From the NCBI GenBank assembly GCA_022564055.1, contig JADFMD010000006.1:1-61352 (forward strand): 61,352 nt of DNA, written 5' to 3'. Position numbers and translations under genes: made by a program. Origin of the DNA: Gemmatimonadota bacterium. GTDB lineage: Bacteria; Gemmatimonadota; Gemmatimonadetes; Longimicrobiales; Gaopeijiaceae. Below are positions 1-8,322 of this stretch, one piece after another. The notes beneath the pieces were generated by a model, which was given only the letters and a program-made list of their open reading frames with translations, was not told the DNA's origin and did not search any database. The first letter of the stretch is position 1; each line of letters starts with the position of its first letter.

Positions 1-1216
1 AAGGGTCTCCCTCGAAAGCCGTCTCGAGGCTGGCACGGCCTTCTTCGATCAGGCCGAGCCGCAGCTGGTTCATACCGAGGATTCCGTAGGCTCTCCAGGA
101 CAGGGAATCGACGGCAATGGCTTCCTGCGCCACGCGGGCCGCCTCGACGTATTTGCGGCTCTGCACGCTCAAATCCGCCACGTCGTTGTATAGCTCCGCG
201 TAGGTCGGGCTGAGCGCAGTCACCTTGTCACGGATCTTCCGGTACTCATCGGTCTGGCCCCGCAGGTAGTGACTGGCCGCGAGCACGCTCAGTGCTTCGA
301 GAGAGACGGGGTTCACCTCCAGCGCCTTCTCGAGCTCCACGCGAGCGTCATCGTGGTTTTCCACCTCGAGGTGGAGCCGTGCCTTGAAGACTCGCGCTGC
401 CGTGAGGTTTTCGTTCTGTTCCAAGGCCGCTTCCACCTGATCCATCACGCCGAGGGTGCCGTTGAACTTCATTGCACGGGCCAGGCCCAGGAGCGCCCGT
501 GGGTGGTTCGGATTTCTCTCGAGGACCTCCCTCAAGGCCGCGTCGGCTTCCGGTCCGTTGTACTTATCGAGAAACAACTCCCCGATCAGAATTCGCGGCT
601 TCAGGTTACCCGGATCGGCGGCCACCGCCTCATCGTAGGCTCTGAGCGCATCCTGGAAGAGTTCGTGTTCACGAATACCCAGGTACTGGACCGCCGTTGC
701 TACGGCGGTGAGGTCGCTCGAGGACAGGGGTGTCGACCCGTTGTAGAGATCGATGAAGGAGTCGAATTCCGAGAATGCGGCGTCTCGATCTCCGTACGTC
801 CATTCGATGATGGCGAGGTTCAGGCGCGCGGAATTCCGATCCACGGCGCCACCTTGGACGGCTCGAGAGAACCGCTCACGGGCCCGGTCGACCTGCCCCA
901 ACTCGTAAAGAATTTCGCCGGCAGTGTTGGCGAGCTCGATCGCGAGGGACTCGGGGGCCCGCCCTACGGCCTCGAGCGCGTCTTCGTATCGGCCGATCTC
1001 GGCCAGCGCGGACACGTACGCCACATAGGCTCTCCGTCGATCGTCCCGGCTCAGATTCGGGTTCGGATCTGTTTGGGAGATGTCTCGGAGCGCGTCGATG
1101 GCCGACTCATAGTCTCCCGCACGAAGATCGGAGATGGCTTGGTCCAGCGTCTGAGCGGCTCCACCGGTTGCCAGGGTGAGGGCGGCAAACGCGGACAGGA
1201 GAAACTCGCGCTTCAT
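1..1216 (-). CDS. TPR repeat protein, 3' end outside window
   Basis: About 405 codons are visible and the frame runs off the left edge. The protein starts MKREFLLSAFAALTLATG, a signal peptide, so it is probably exported to the periplasm. The rest is helical and repetitive with tetratricopeptide-like units, for example YESAIDALRDISQTDP, DAALREVLERNPNHPRALLG and ARVELEKALEVNPVS. TPR arrays bind partner proteins; no catalytic motif is visible in the part present. The ATG overlaps the TGA of the caspase-like gene by four bases (ATGA) and has a GAGAGAGA ribosome site, so the two are translationally coupled and this is the fourth visible gene of the operon. The missing C-terminus could hold another domain. 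Confidence 0.82.
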   Translation of the reverse strand, partial: MKREFLLSAFAALTLATGGAAQTLDQAISDLRAGDYESAIDALRDISQTDPNPNLSRDDRRRAYVAYVSALAEIGRYEDALEAVGRAPESLAIELANTAGEILYELGQVDRARERFSRAVQGGAVDRNSARLNLAIIEWTYGDRDAAFSEFDSFIDLYNGSTPLSSSDLTAVATAVQYLGIREHELFQDALRAYDEAVAADPGNLKPRILIGELFLDKYNGPEADAALREVLERNPNHPRALLGLARAMKFNGTLGVMDQVEAALEQNENLTAARVFKARLHLEVENHDDARVELEKALEVNPVSLEALSVLAASHYLRGQTDEYRKIRDKVTALSPTYAELYNDVADLSVQSRKYVEAARVAQEAIAVDSLSWRAYGILGMNQLRLGLIEEGRASLETAFEGDP

Positions 1217-2214
1217 TCTCTCTCACTCGACCGAGCCCGAATCTCCCTGTTGAGGAGAGCCAGCTCGACGAGCACCTCCTCCAGATCGGTATCGTAGCGG
1301 TCCTGGTCGATCTGGCCCCGCACGGCACGGAGTGCCTCGAGACGCTGCTCCAGCTCCGCTCTCTGCCCGAAGAGTGCCTTCAGCTCCGGATCGTCGGTCG
1401 CGCGCGCTGCGGCCAGGTTCGGGTCGGCGGCCAGGAACATCGATCGTGCGAGCGCCCCATCCGCAGCGTCCAACAACTCGGTGCTGCCCTCTCCATCGCC
1501 GTTGTCGTCGAGCATCGCGTGTTCGGTGGCGATCCGGTTCGACGTCGAATACTCCCGTGTGACCTCGATGCGCGCGAACTCGAAGGCCTCCCAAAGAGAC
1601 ACGCGCCCATCCCTGTCGAGGTCGGCGGCCTCCCCGGCGAAGGCGTCGATGAAGTAGCCCCCGAAGACCGTCTCATTTCTCTCCCTCCCGGTTCTCGTAG
1701 CCGTGATTATGGCACGTCCCTCTCCGGAGAGTGCCTTCACGAATTCTCCACTTGCGCTGGCGAGGTTGACGAACGCGACTCGCCGCCCCGAGAGCTGATC
1801 GAGGCGGAGTGCGAAATCCTCCGCGGTCAGGTCGGGCCCTGGAAGGTTGAAGCGAGACTCTCCATTGGCGTAGCTGCCGTGCCCGATAAGCACGACAAAG
1901 ATGTAATCGCCGGGCTGGGAGTTTGAGGCGAGAGTCGTGAAGGCCCCGTCGACGTTCTCGCGGGTCGAGCGGCCCTGGATTCGCGGATCAGCGGCCGGGT
2001 CCTCACTCAGAAAGATGATGTTCTCGGCCGGTATGGCGAACTTCTCACCGACTGTGGACACGAGAGTGCTGCTCCACTCCGAAAATTTTTGACGGAACTC
2101 CGGGTCGCCCCCCAGTCCCGTGATTATGAGGACGTGCGTGTCCTGACCCCACACCGGTTGGACCGCGGCCGTCACCAGGAGCATCATGGTGGCGACGGCG
2201 CTGCGGGAGATCAT
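1213..2214 (-). CDS. Secreted caspase-fold protein lacking the catalytic cysteine, with EF-hand loop
   Basis: 333 residues. A signal peptide (residues 1-23) leads into a caspase/legumain-like fold: strand HVLIITGLGG (27-36), then the histidine loop DYIFVVLIGHGSY (103-115, His112), then the strand RRVAFVN followed by LASASGEF (144-158), where a peptidase would carry its cysteine. I find no cysteine anywhere in the protein, so it should not be a thiol protease. Residues 198-209 (DLDRDGRVSLWE) match a canonical 12-residue EF-hand calcium loop, and a second acidic loop lies near 236-242. The end (283-328) looks coiled-coil. The ATG at 2214 is chosen over an upstream in-frame start because it overlaps the preceding TGA (ATGA) and begins the signal peptide. 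It resembles the C13/C14 clan; its function is unknown. Confidence 0.8.
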   Translation of the reverse strand: MISRSAVATMMLLVTAAVQPVWGQDTHVLIITGLGGDPEFRQKFSEWSSTLVSTVGEKFAIPAENIIFLSEDPAADPRIQGRSTRENVDGAFTTLASNSQPGDYIFVVLIGHGSYANGESRFNLPGPDLTAEDFALRLDQLSGRRVAFVNLASASGEFVKALSGEGRAIITATRTGRERNETVFGGYFIDAFAGEAADLDRDGRVSLWEAFEFARIEVTREYSTSNRIATEHAMLDDNGDGEGSTELLDAADGALARSMFLAADPNLAAARATDDPELKALFGQRAELEQRLEALRAVRGQIDQDRYDTDLEEVLVELALLNREIRARSSERE

Positions 2215-4502
2215 ACCAGGCCCCTCTTCCGCCTGTACCCCCACTCGCCCGCCATCAGGCCCAACACCAGAAGGAGCAGGATGGGCATATCCCAGAGGTC
2301 GCGCTCCTCGGTGAGCGTGACCCCGGCGCCGGTCAGGCTGATGTCTTCCGGAAGACTCGCCACGTTGTCCGGCGTGTAAAACAGTCCTCCGGTCTGGTCG
2401 GCGATGCGGCGCAAGGTGGTCCCCCGCATACTCGCGTCGAAGTATTCATCAGTCGAGGGCGCCACGTTCACAAAGGCGATGGCGGTTCCGATGGTGTCTC
2501 CGGCGCGTGTGGCGCTGACCGAGACCTCGTAAAGCCCCGGCCCAGAGGTGGGAAACCCACCGTCGTAGCGCCCATCTTGCTCCACATCCCAGTCGAGGTG
2601 GACCGTGATGGAATCGCCGAAGGGATCGCGTACGACTGCGATGACGTTGGCGTTGTTCACCGCCGCATAAGCTGAATCACCGACCTCCACCGTGAGCCTC
2701 ACGGGTTGCCCCGGCTCCACGACCTCGCGCTCGCCCTGGGCCCCGACCTGATCGGGCACCCCGTCTGTGAGCCAGCGGAGAAGCTGCCGCCAGAAGGTCT
2801 CGTGGGTCTGGTCTTCGAGCGTGATGTCGGCGTGCATCTGCCAGATCCACGAGTCCTGGATGGGCAGCACCATCACCTTACCCCGACCATAACGATGGTA
2901 GGCGAGTACGATCTGACGGTCACGGTCCTCCTCCGTACCCCCGGTCAGGAGTGCGGTCGCACCCGGCTTGAGACGTGTGATGGGATTCAGCGTCGTGACG
3001 GCCGGGAGCGACTCCCATCGTTCACGGACTGCGTCGCTGTTGTCCTCTCCGAGTTGCGTGGTGGGGTGAGTGAGACCCGCTCTCGTGGGTGTGATGAAGA
3101 GCTCACCGAAGTAGGGTCCGGCTCCGGCGCTCAATTCGTCGTCCAGGAAAACGGGCAGGACCTCTGCCAAGCGTGTGCCTTGGTAGCTTCCCTCCGCGAA
3201 CGAGTTCCGGCCACCGAGGAACAAGAGACCGCCACCTCGCCGGGACACGAAGTCGGCGATCATGTCGAGTTGATCGTGCGTAAAAAAGCTCGCCTCCACA
3301 CTCCCGAGGATGAGCGCCCGGTAGCGGAACAGCTCTTCCCGTGTCTTCGGAAAGCCGGCCGCGAGTTCTTCGGCGTCGTCCACGTCGAGGCGGAGGAACT
3401 TGCTCTCGGCCGTGCGTTGAAGAACCACTACCTGAAGGTTGTCGTCGTCGGACACCGCGCGGCGCAGAAACTTGACCTCCCAGCGAGGTTCGCCCTCGAA
3501 ATAGAGAATCTTTTCGGCATGGTTCACGACGTCCACCAGGACATCCCGAACGTTGTTCTCCGTGACCCGCTCCCCTTCCTGAGCCGCCACCCTGAAACGC
3601 AGCAGACGGGGCCCAGCGTCCGCGGCCTCGATCCGGACCCTGGTGACCACCGGTTCGCCATCGCGCTCGAAGGTTACGTCTTCCGAGGCGAGAAGTTGAC
3701 CCGTGTCCTCCACTGTGAGCTGGACCGTCCGCCCCGAGTAACCGCGGTGCGAAACGATGACGTCGACCACCAAGGACGTCCCGACAAGGACCTTCCTCGG
3801 TATCTCCACACGGCTGATCTGTATGTCCGGTGACAGTTCCTCCTCGCCCAGGCCCACCGTATAGACGGGAACGTTCGCGGCCTGGAGCGGGAGGAGGGAT
3901 TCGGCCAGGGCCCTGCCCGAGTTGTCGGCGCCGTCCGAGATGACCACCAGGCCTGAGATCGGCACACCGGCCAGTTCCTCTTGTGCCCGCACCAGAGCGT
4001 TGCCCAGGTCCGTTGCGGTGCCCGAGTAGGTCAGTTCGCCCATGTCGTTGAGACGGCTCGCGTCGCGGCTGAAGCGGAAGAAGCGGAGCGTGAATTTTTC
4101 GGCCAGACCGCTCAACAGGTCGCTGCCTTCAGTGCCGAAGGTCGACCGGACGAAATCACTCCTGGGCACGCCGGCTTCGTCGGTGATTCGCATGCTCTGC
4201 GAGTCGTCGATCAGAATCCCCACGAAATTTCGCTGTGGAACGACCGACGTGAGGATGAGGGTGGGCTGAAAGAGGATGAAGACGAGGATCGCAACCAAGC
4301 CGAGCCGCAGCGCCGCCAACACCCACCGGTCTATTCGGCGGCTGTCTCCCCTGGCGGCTCCATACGAGAGGAGAGCGGGGATCGCGATCGCAGCTACCCC
4401 GCCTAGAATGAGCAGGGCCGGCCAAGGTGACGTGAAGGTGAAATCACCCTCTCGAAAAAAGATCGGCCTGTACTTGAAAAGGAACTCGAAGATCGTCTCC
4501 AT
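2211..4502 (-). CDS. Membrane VWA-domain protein with glutamine amidotransferase-like domain
   Basis: 763 residues. Two transmembrane helices (about 26-48 and 60-84) are followed by a von Willebrand factor A domain whose metal-binding motif DDSQS lies at 99-103, with VVISDGADNSG at 187-195. Beta-rich segments follow, then a class I glutamine amidotransferase-like fold (about 385-460, FRYRALILGSVEAS and RGGGLLFLGGRNSF). A last helix with a basic tail (about 740-763) anchors the C-terminus. The architecture resembles the large BatA/BatB-related membrane proteins of Bacteroidetes and Acidobacteria, in which the amidotransferase-like domain is usually non-catalytic. The gene starts 19 bases after the DUF4159 gene and overlaps the caspase-like gene by four bases. 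The likely role is a periplasmic binding or scaffolding protein; the ligand is unknown. Confidence 0.85.
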   Translation of the reverse strand: METIFEFLFKYRPIFFREGDFTFTSPWPALLILGGVAAIAIPALLSYGAARGDSRRIDRWVLAALRLGLVAILVFILFQPTLILTSVVPQRNFVGILIDDSQSMRITDEAGVPRSDFVRSTFGTEGSDLLSGLAEKFTLRFFRFSRDASRLNDMGELTYSGTATDLGNALVRAQEELAGVPISGLVVISDGADNSGRALAESLLPLQAANVPVYTVGLGEEELSPDIQISRVEIPRKVLVGTSLVVDVIVSHRGYSGRTVQLTVEDTGQLLASEDVTFERDGEPVVTRVRIEAADAGPRLLRFRVAAQEGERVTENNVRDVLVDVVNHAEKILYFEGEPRWEVKFLRRAVSDDDNLQVVVLQRTAESKFLRLDVDDAEELAAGFPKTREELFRYRALILGSVEASFFTHDQLDMIADFVSRRGGGLLFLGGRNSFAEGSYQGTRLAEVLPVFLDDELSAGAGPYFGELFITPTRAGLTHPTTQLGEDNSDAVRERWESLPAVTTLNPITRLKPGATALLTGGTEEDRDRQIVLAYHRYGRGKVMVLPIQDSWIWQMHADITLEDQTHETFWRQLLRWLTDGVPDQVGAQGEREVVEPGQPVRLTVEVGDSAYAAVNNANVIAVVRDPFGDSITVHLDWDVEQDGRYDGGFPTSGPGLYEVSVSATRAGDTIGTAIAFVNVAPSTDEYFDASMRGTTLRRIADQTGGLFYTPDNVASLPEDISLTGAGVTLTEERDLWDMPILLLLVLGLMAGEWGYRRKRGLV

Positions 4503-4521
4503 CAGCGTGCGCCTCGGGCCA

Positions 4522-5319
4522 TCAGTGACTCATCGCGTAGACGATAAAGTTGACGCCCATCTCGTAGGCGTACGTCGAGTATTTGAGCGGGTATTGGGGG
4601 TTGTCCGCCCACTCCCAGGCGTCGCCCAGGTCGGTGTTCCAGTTGATGACGACCATGAGGCGTCCGTTTTCGTCGTGGATTCCCCTCACCACGGGAACGT
4701 AACCGTCGCGTTCGTGGGTCGGCCCGCCGCGGACCCCGTTGCCAACATTCGGCACCTGGATGATCTCTTCGATCTCGTAAAACGTTGTAAAAATCGGGTG
4801 GTCGATATTCAGGTCGACGATCTCGAATTCGGGCAGAACCTGTCGGATCTCATACTCGAAATTTTGCCACTCCCGGGTGCCCCAGAAGTCGTCGATGACC
4901 AAGAACCCGCCCTGGAGCAGGTAGCTGCGAAGGCCGTCGATTTCATCTTGCCCGAGCGCCATCCGTCCGACCTCGAGCGCATACAAAAAAGGAAAACGGC
5001 GCAGGTCGGGGTCAGCGAGCGTGACGACGAACTCGTGTTCGTAGGCGTCGAGGTTGGGGAGGAGTCGATCGATGAACGAAAGGAAGATCTGATCGGCCCT
5101 CGGGAAATCCACCGCCCAGGATCCCCCTCTGCCATAGTACCCGCCGTATCCGGAATAGGCGACACGGGAGAAGTAGAACTCACGCGGGATGCCCTCGGTG
5201 AGAATTTGAGGGGGGCTGGGGGCCGTGGGCTCGGACGTCGGAGCGCCCGGCACCGCGGGTGGGGACCCGAGAAGGCCGATCAGTGCTATGGCGCCTATGC
5301 TCCACCACATTGCCCGCAC
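4522..5319 (-). CDS. DUF4159 family exported protein
   Basis: 265 residues with an N-terminal signal peptide (MRAMWWSIGAIALIGLL) and a proline-rich spacer. The body has the DUF4159 pattern: REFYFSRVAYSG, FPFLYALEVG, LRSYLLQGGFLVIDDFWG, HPIFTTFYEI and MVVINWNTDLGDAWEWAD. DUF4159 proteins are secreted, have a Rossmann/GATase-like fold and commonly sit beside VWA and MoxR-type genes; their function is not known. I chose the GTG at 5319 because GGAG lies 7 bases upstream and it supplies a basic residue to the signal peptide; the ATG at 5310 is the alternative. It is the first gene of the operon visible on this strand, transcribed into the VWA, caspase-like and TPR genes. Confidence 0.85.
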   Translation of the reverse strand: MRAMWWSIGAIALIGLLGSPPAVPGAPTSEPTAPSPPQILTEGIPREFYFSRVAYSGYGGYYGRGGSWAVDFPRADQIFLSFIDRLLPNLDAYEHEFVVTLADPDLRRFPFLYALEVGRMALGQDEIDGLRSYLLQGGFLVIDDFWGTREWQNFEYEIRQVLPEFEIVDLNIDHPIFTTFYEIEEIIQVPNVGNGVRGGPTHERDGYVPVVRGIHDENGRLMVVINWNTDLGDAWEWADNPQYPLKYSTYAYEMGVNFIVYAMSH

Positions 5320-5547
5320 GATACGCTCCAGTCTCTCGTCGGTGATACTTCCTTCCAGCGTACCGGGCCGAACGGGTAGCCGCGATGCCCTGACCGAGCC
5401 GGCATATCGGTACGTTTCCAGAACGGGAAGGTTCCTCAGGCCGGCATCCGACTTGCGGGCACCTTCCCGGTGAAGCAAAAGACCTAATAGCTTCGTAGGG
5501 CTTACCGCAATGACGGGACAGGGGCGCTCACGCATTGAGGAATAGAT

Positions 5548-5934
5548 ATGGATCCCATGACAAAAGTTTCCATCCGTGATTTCGCCATCTTCCAGCTCAA
5601 GTTGGTGATCGATGGGCTGAAGGACGGCGCGGTCTTTACGGTGTCTTTTGTGGCGTTCGCCGTGGACCTGGTCTTCAGGCGACACGGACGGCGGCGATTT
5701 TTCTACAAGGTGATGAGGGTCAGTGAGAGGTTCGACCTTTGGCTCAACCTCCACGGTGCGGCGGAAGTGGCCGGAGACGATTCGGATGGCCTGTTCGGAG
5801 GGAGCGAAGCCGGAAGCCACACCATGTTGGGTCAGATCGAACAGATGGTTCGTGGGGGGGATGAACCGTCTCCCAGCAGCGACCCGAAGTCCGTGTTTCT
5901 CCGCGGCGGACCGTCGCGCCCACCGTTGATGTAG
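5548..5934 (+). CDS. Small hypothetical protein, possibly membrane-associated
   Basis: 128 residues. The start is supported by GAGGAA seven bases before the ATG. Residues 1-70 read like a real protein: a charged helix (FQLKLVIDGLKDG), a hydrophobic stretch (AVFTVSFVAFAVDLVF, about 28-43) followed by a basic patch (RRHGRRRFFYK), then VMRVSERFDLWLNLHG. The last 50 residues are low in complexity and less convincing. I recognise no family. It sits alone between the divergent DUF4159 operon and ferritin, with no overlap with either. The basic patch after the hydrophobic segment suggests membrane anchoring with the C-terminus in the cytoplasm, which is inference. Confidence 0.6.
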   Translation: MDPMTKVSIRDFAIFQLKLVIDGLKDGAVFTVSFVAFAVDLVFRRHGRRRFFYKVMRVSERFDLWLNLHGAAEVAGDDSDGLFGGSEAGSHTMLGQIEQMVRGGDEPSPSSDPKSVFLRGGPSRPPLM

Positions 5935-6041
5935 TCGAGTTCGCCCGCCCTGCACTTCTTCACGGGTTGTGGGTACAGCTTGGTACGCCCCGGCCGGGGT
6001 GGCTCGAACACGCTGATGCCCCACCTCCGTGAGGTCGCACC

Positions 6042-6545
6042 ATGAACGCTGCAGTACAAAATGCCTTCAACGAGCAGATCAAGAACGAGCTGTTTTCCGG
6101 CTATCTCTACCTCGCGATGTCCGCTCACTTCGATCACCAGAATTTTCCGGGGTTCGCCCGCTGGATGCGGCTTCAGGCCCAGGAGGAGCTCGCCCACGCG
6201 ACGCGTCTTTTCGAGTACGTACTTCGAAGGGGAGCGCAGGTCGAACTCCACACCATCGAAGCCCCCACGACCGATTTCGGCGCGCCACTCTCTCTCTTCG
6301 AGAGTGTGCTGGAACATGAACGGGCCGTGACCGCCATGATCCACAGGCTGTTCGAGCTCTCCGGAAAGGAGGGCGATTGGGCCGCCCAGCAAGAACTCCA
6401 GTGGTTTATCGCCGAACAGGTCGAGGAAGAGGACAGTGCTTCGACTGCGAGGGACCAGGTGCGTATGGCCGGTGACGACCAGGCCGCTCTATTGATGTTG
6501 GACCAACAGCTCGGGAGCCGCGTTGCCGAAGCTGGCGAAGCTTGA
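6042..6545 (+). CDS. ftnA: Ferritin
   Basis: 167 residues, the usual length of bacterial non-haem ferritin. It stores iron by oxidising Fe(II) at a di-iron ferroxidase site inside a four-helix bundle and depositing Fe(III) in a 24-subunit cage. The family pattern is clear: NEQIKNELFSGYLYLAMSAH with the first-helix glutamate, QAQEELAHATRLFEYV with the E..H pair, then SVLEHERAVTAMIHRL and QWFIAEQVEEEDSA with the later ferroxidase glutamates. The C-terminus is short and alanine/glutamate-rich. No neighbour is iron-related; a DtxR-type regulator lies 12 kb away. The 3' end overlaps the opposing HD-GYP frame by about 140 bases. Confidence 0.95.
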   Translation: MNAAVQNAFNEQIKNELFSGYLYLAMSAHFDHQNFPGFARWMRLQAQEELAHATRLFEYVLRRGAQVELHTIEAPTTDFGAPLSLFESVLEHERAVTAMIHRLFELSGKEGDWAAQQELQWFIAEQVEEEDSASTARDQVRMAGDDQAALLMLDQQLGSRVAEAGEA

Positions 6546-7116
6546 TCCCGCGGTACCGGTAGTCGACGTTGGGTGGAGGTCCCGGCCCCTCAATCCCGGC
6601 GCGTTTTTTCCAGGCCGCCGGGGCCGGGGTATAGAGGCCTTCCAGGAGCTCGAATAACGCTGGATCGAAGATTTTTCCGCAATCCTCGCCCATGACCGAG
6701 AGCGCCTGAGCCCGGGTCAATCCGGCCCGGTAACTTCGGCTGGAGGTGAGCGCATCGAATACGTCGGCGAGACAGAGAATCCGGGCCGAAAGAGGGATGT
6801 CCTCCCCGACCAATCCATCGGGATACCCGCTGCCGTCCCAGTGCTCGTGATGATGGCGCACCATGGGTCGGATGTCCCAGGGGAACTCGATCTCCCGGAG
6901 CAGGTGCACCCCGGCCTGGGGATGTCGCTTCATCGTGGCCCATTCCTTGGTGGTAAGGGGGCCGGGTTTGTTCAGGATTGACGACGGTACGACGATCTTG
7001 CCCACGTCGTGGAGCAGCGCGCCCATCCGAAACCACCTCAAGCGCTCCGAGTCCATCCCCGAGGCAGAAGCGAGGGCACAGGCGTAAGTAGCGACGCGCT
7101 CACAGTGTCCTTGCAC
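6406..7116 (-). CDS. Stand-alone HD-GYP phosphohydrolase domain protein
   Basis: About 236 residues. The metal-binding HD-GYP pattern is complete: GHCERVATYA at residues 3-12, LLHDVGKIVVP, RHPQAGVHLLREI, HHHEHWDGSGYPDGL and LCLADVFDALTSSRSYR. HD-GYP domains hydrolyse cyclic di-GMP or related cyclic dinucleotides. There is no sensory or receiver domain: translation from the GTG at 7116 puts the first metal-ligand histidine at residue 4. That GTG shares one base with the cyclophilin stop (TAGTG), implying coupling. Upstream in-frame sequence is cyclophilin read out of frame. The last 50 or so residues lie antisense to the ferritin 3' end and look unlike protein, so the functional domain probably ends near 6560. 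Confidence 0.8.
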   Translation of the reverse strand: MQGHCERVATYACALASASGMDSERLRWFRMGALLHDVGKIVVPSSILNKPGPLTTKEWATMKRHPQAGVHLLREIEFPWDIRPMVRHHHEHWDGSGYPDGLVGEDIPLSARILCLADVFDALTSSRSYRAGLTRAQALSVMGEDCGKIFDPALFELLEGLYTPAPAAWKKRAGIEGPGPPPNVDYRYRGIKLRQLRQRGSRAVGPTSIERPGRHRPYAPGPSQSKHCPLPRPVRR

Positions 7117-7595
7117 TATTTGGTGCTTTCGCCTTCGATACGCACCTCCTCCATTACTACGGGCTCTAGCGGGCGGTTCCCGGGACCAGTGGCGGTGCCG
7201 CCGATCGTGCGGATCGTCTCCATGCCCTCGATGACCTTCCCGAAAACCGCGTGTTTGCCGTCCAGCCACGCCGTGGGAGCGAGGGTTACGAAGAACTGGG
7301 ATCCGCCGGAGTTGGGCCCGGAGTTGGCCATCGACAAGACACCCTCCGAGTCATGCGTCAGCTCGGCGTGGAACTCATCGGGAATCGTGTAGCCCGGGCC
7401 GCCGGTTCCGTTCCCCTGGGGACACCCCGCCTGGAGCATGAAACCTTCGATGACGCGGTGGAAGACGATCCCGTCGTAGAACCCCTTCTCGGCCAAGTCG
7501 ATGAAGTTCTTCGTCGTTTTGGGAGCCCGGTCCTCAAGCAACTCGATCTGGAACGAACCGAGGTTCGTAGTGACGTGTGCAATGCGGTTTGACAT
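7116..7595 (-). CDS. ppiB: Peptidyl-prolyl cis-trans isomerase, cyclophilin type
   Basis: 159 residues, single-domain cyclophilin without a signal peptide, so cytoplasmic. It catalyses isomerisation of X-Pro peptide bonds during folding. Family landmarks: FIDLAEKGFYDGIVFHRVIEGFM (the catalytic Arg of FHRV), GGPGYTIPDEF, GVLSMANSGPNSGGSQFF with the substrate-pocket Gln and Phe, and WLDGKHAVFGKVIEGM. The ATG start matches the usual family N-terminus. The gene is followed with a one-base overlap by the HD-GYP gene, an unusual pairing. The nearest upstream gene on this strand is a small zinc-ribbon protein, 96 bases away. Confidence 0.95.
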   Translation of the reverse strand: MSNRIAHVTTNLGSFQIELLEDRAPKTTKNFIDLAEKGFYDGIVFHRVIEGFMLQAGCPQGNGTGGPGYTIPDEFHAELTHDSEGVLSMANSGPNSGGSQFFVTLAPTAWLDGKHAVFGKVIEGMETIRTIGGTATGPGNRPLEPVVMEEVRIEGESTK

Positions 7596-7691
7596 GAGAC
7601 TCGTTGGCTCGGGTACTCGGCGAGAAGGCGGCCCCCCCCTCGGCCTGATTTCGGATTATCCCTCAAGAACCGAGTCATGTCCAGAGAGGGG

Positions 7692-7907
7692 CTAGCGCGG
7701 GGAAGCTTTGGGCCGGTCAATCACGAGCCCAGCTCCGCAGGAAGCGCAGATCAGCCAGATTCGATCTCTCACGTAGGGAACGTCGCTCCTTGGAGGGACG
7801 TCGGTATGATCGAAGCGGCCCCCGCACCGCGGGCAGACCGGGTCAGAGCCTCCCGCAAGTGCGACGCGGACGCTTTCTATTTCATGTGGTTCGAACGGTT
7901 TGGCCAT
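7692..7907 (-). CDS. Small zinc-ribbon protein
   Basis: 71 residues with two CxxC knuckles, CPRCGG (residues 25-30) and CASCGA (54-59), spaced as in a zinc ribbon. The N-terminus MAKPFEPHEIESVRVALAGG is helical and acidic and the C-terminus short and basic. No enzyme signature is present. Such small ribbons are often nucleic-acid or protein adaptors, but its role is unknown. It lies upstream of ppiB on the same strand and diverges from infA. It is one of several zinc-ribbon proteins in this window. Confidence 0.75.
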   Translation of the reverse strand: MAKPFEPHEIESVRVALAGGSDPVCPRCGGRFDHTDVPPRSDVPYVRDRIWLICASCGAGLVIDRPKASPR

Positions 7908-8106
7908 ATGACTCGGAGCGCTTGATTTTATTTCGAGCTATTGAAATAAATCTTGACCCGTGCCCTCCCTCAACACTATGGCTTGGAGGGGGGTCCTCCC
8001 AAACAGGCGACGAGGGTCGGGGTTGGCGCAGCAACGCATCGTTGCTCCAGAGTTGGGCGTATGCTATCGTGCGATGGGGTCGCGATGGTCTTGACGTGAG
8101 AGATGA

Positions 8107-8322
8107 GTGGCAAAAGAAGCGATTGAAATCGAGGGATTGGTCAGCGAGGTTCTTCCTAACGCCCGATTCCGCGTGGAGTTGGAGAACGGCCATGAGGTTC
8201 TGGCGTATCTCTCGGGAAAGATGCGGCAACACTACATTCGGGTATTGGAGGGAGACCGGGTGAAGGTGGAGTTGTCACCCTATGATCTCACTAAGGGCCG
8301 CGTAACCTACCGCTACAAATAG
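8107..8322 (+). CDS. infA: Translation initiation factor IF-1
   Basis: 71 residues, the normal length, forming a single OB-fold (S1-like) that binds the ribosomal A site with IF-2 and IF-3. The sequence is typical: [63 protein letters not shown] and the terminal ITYRYK-like TYRYK. The start is a GTG at 8107; no ATG in frame gives a better length. It is not in a ribosomal protein operon: upstream is the divergent zinc-ribbon gene and downstream the remains of a potassium channel gene on the other strand. Confidence 0.96.
   Translation: MAKEAIEIEGLVSEVLPNARFRVELENGHEVLAYLSGKMRQHYIRVLEGDRVKVELSPYDLTKGRVTYRYK

Noticed and set aside
2706-3833. Long open frame (375 codons) on the plus strand
   Set aside because: It is antisense to the VWA gene, whose sequence carries a clear metal-binding motif. 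High GC content creates such frames.
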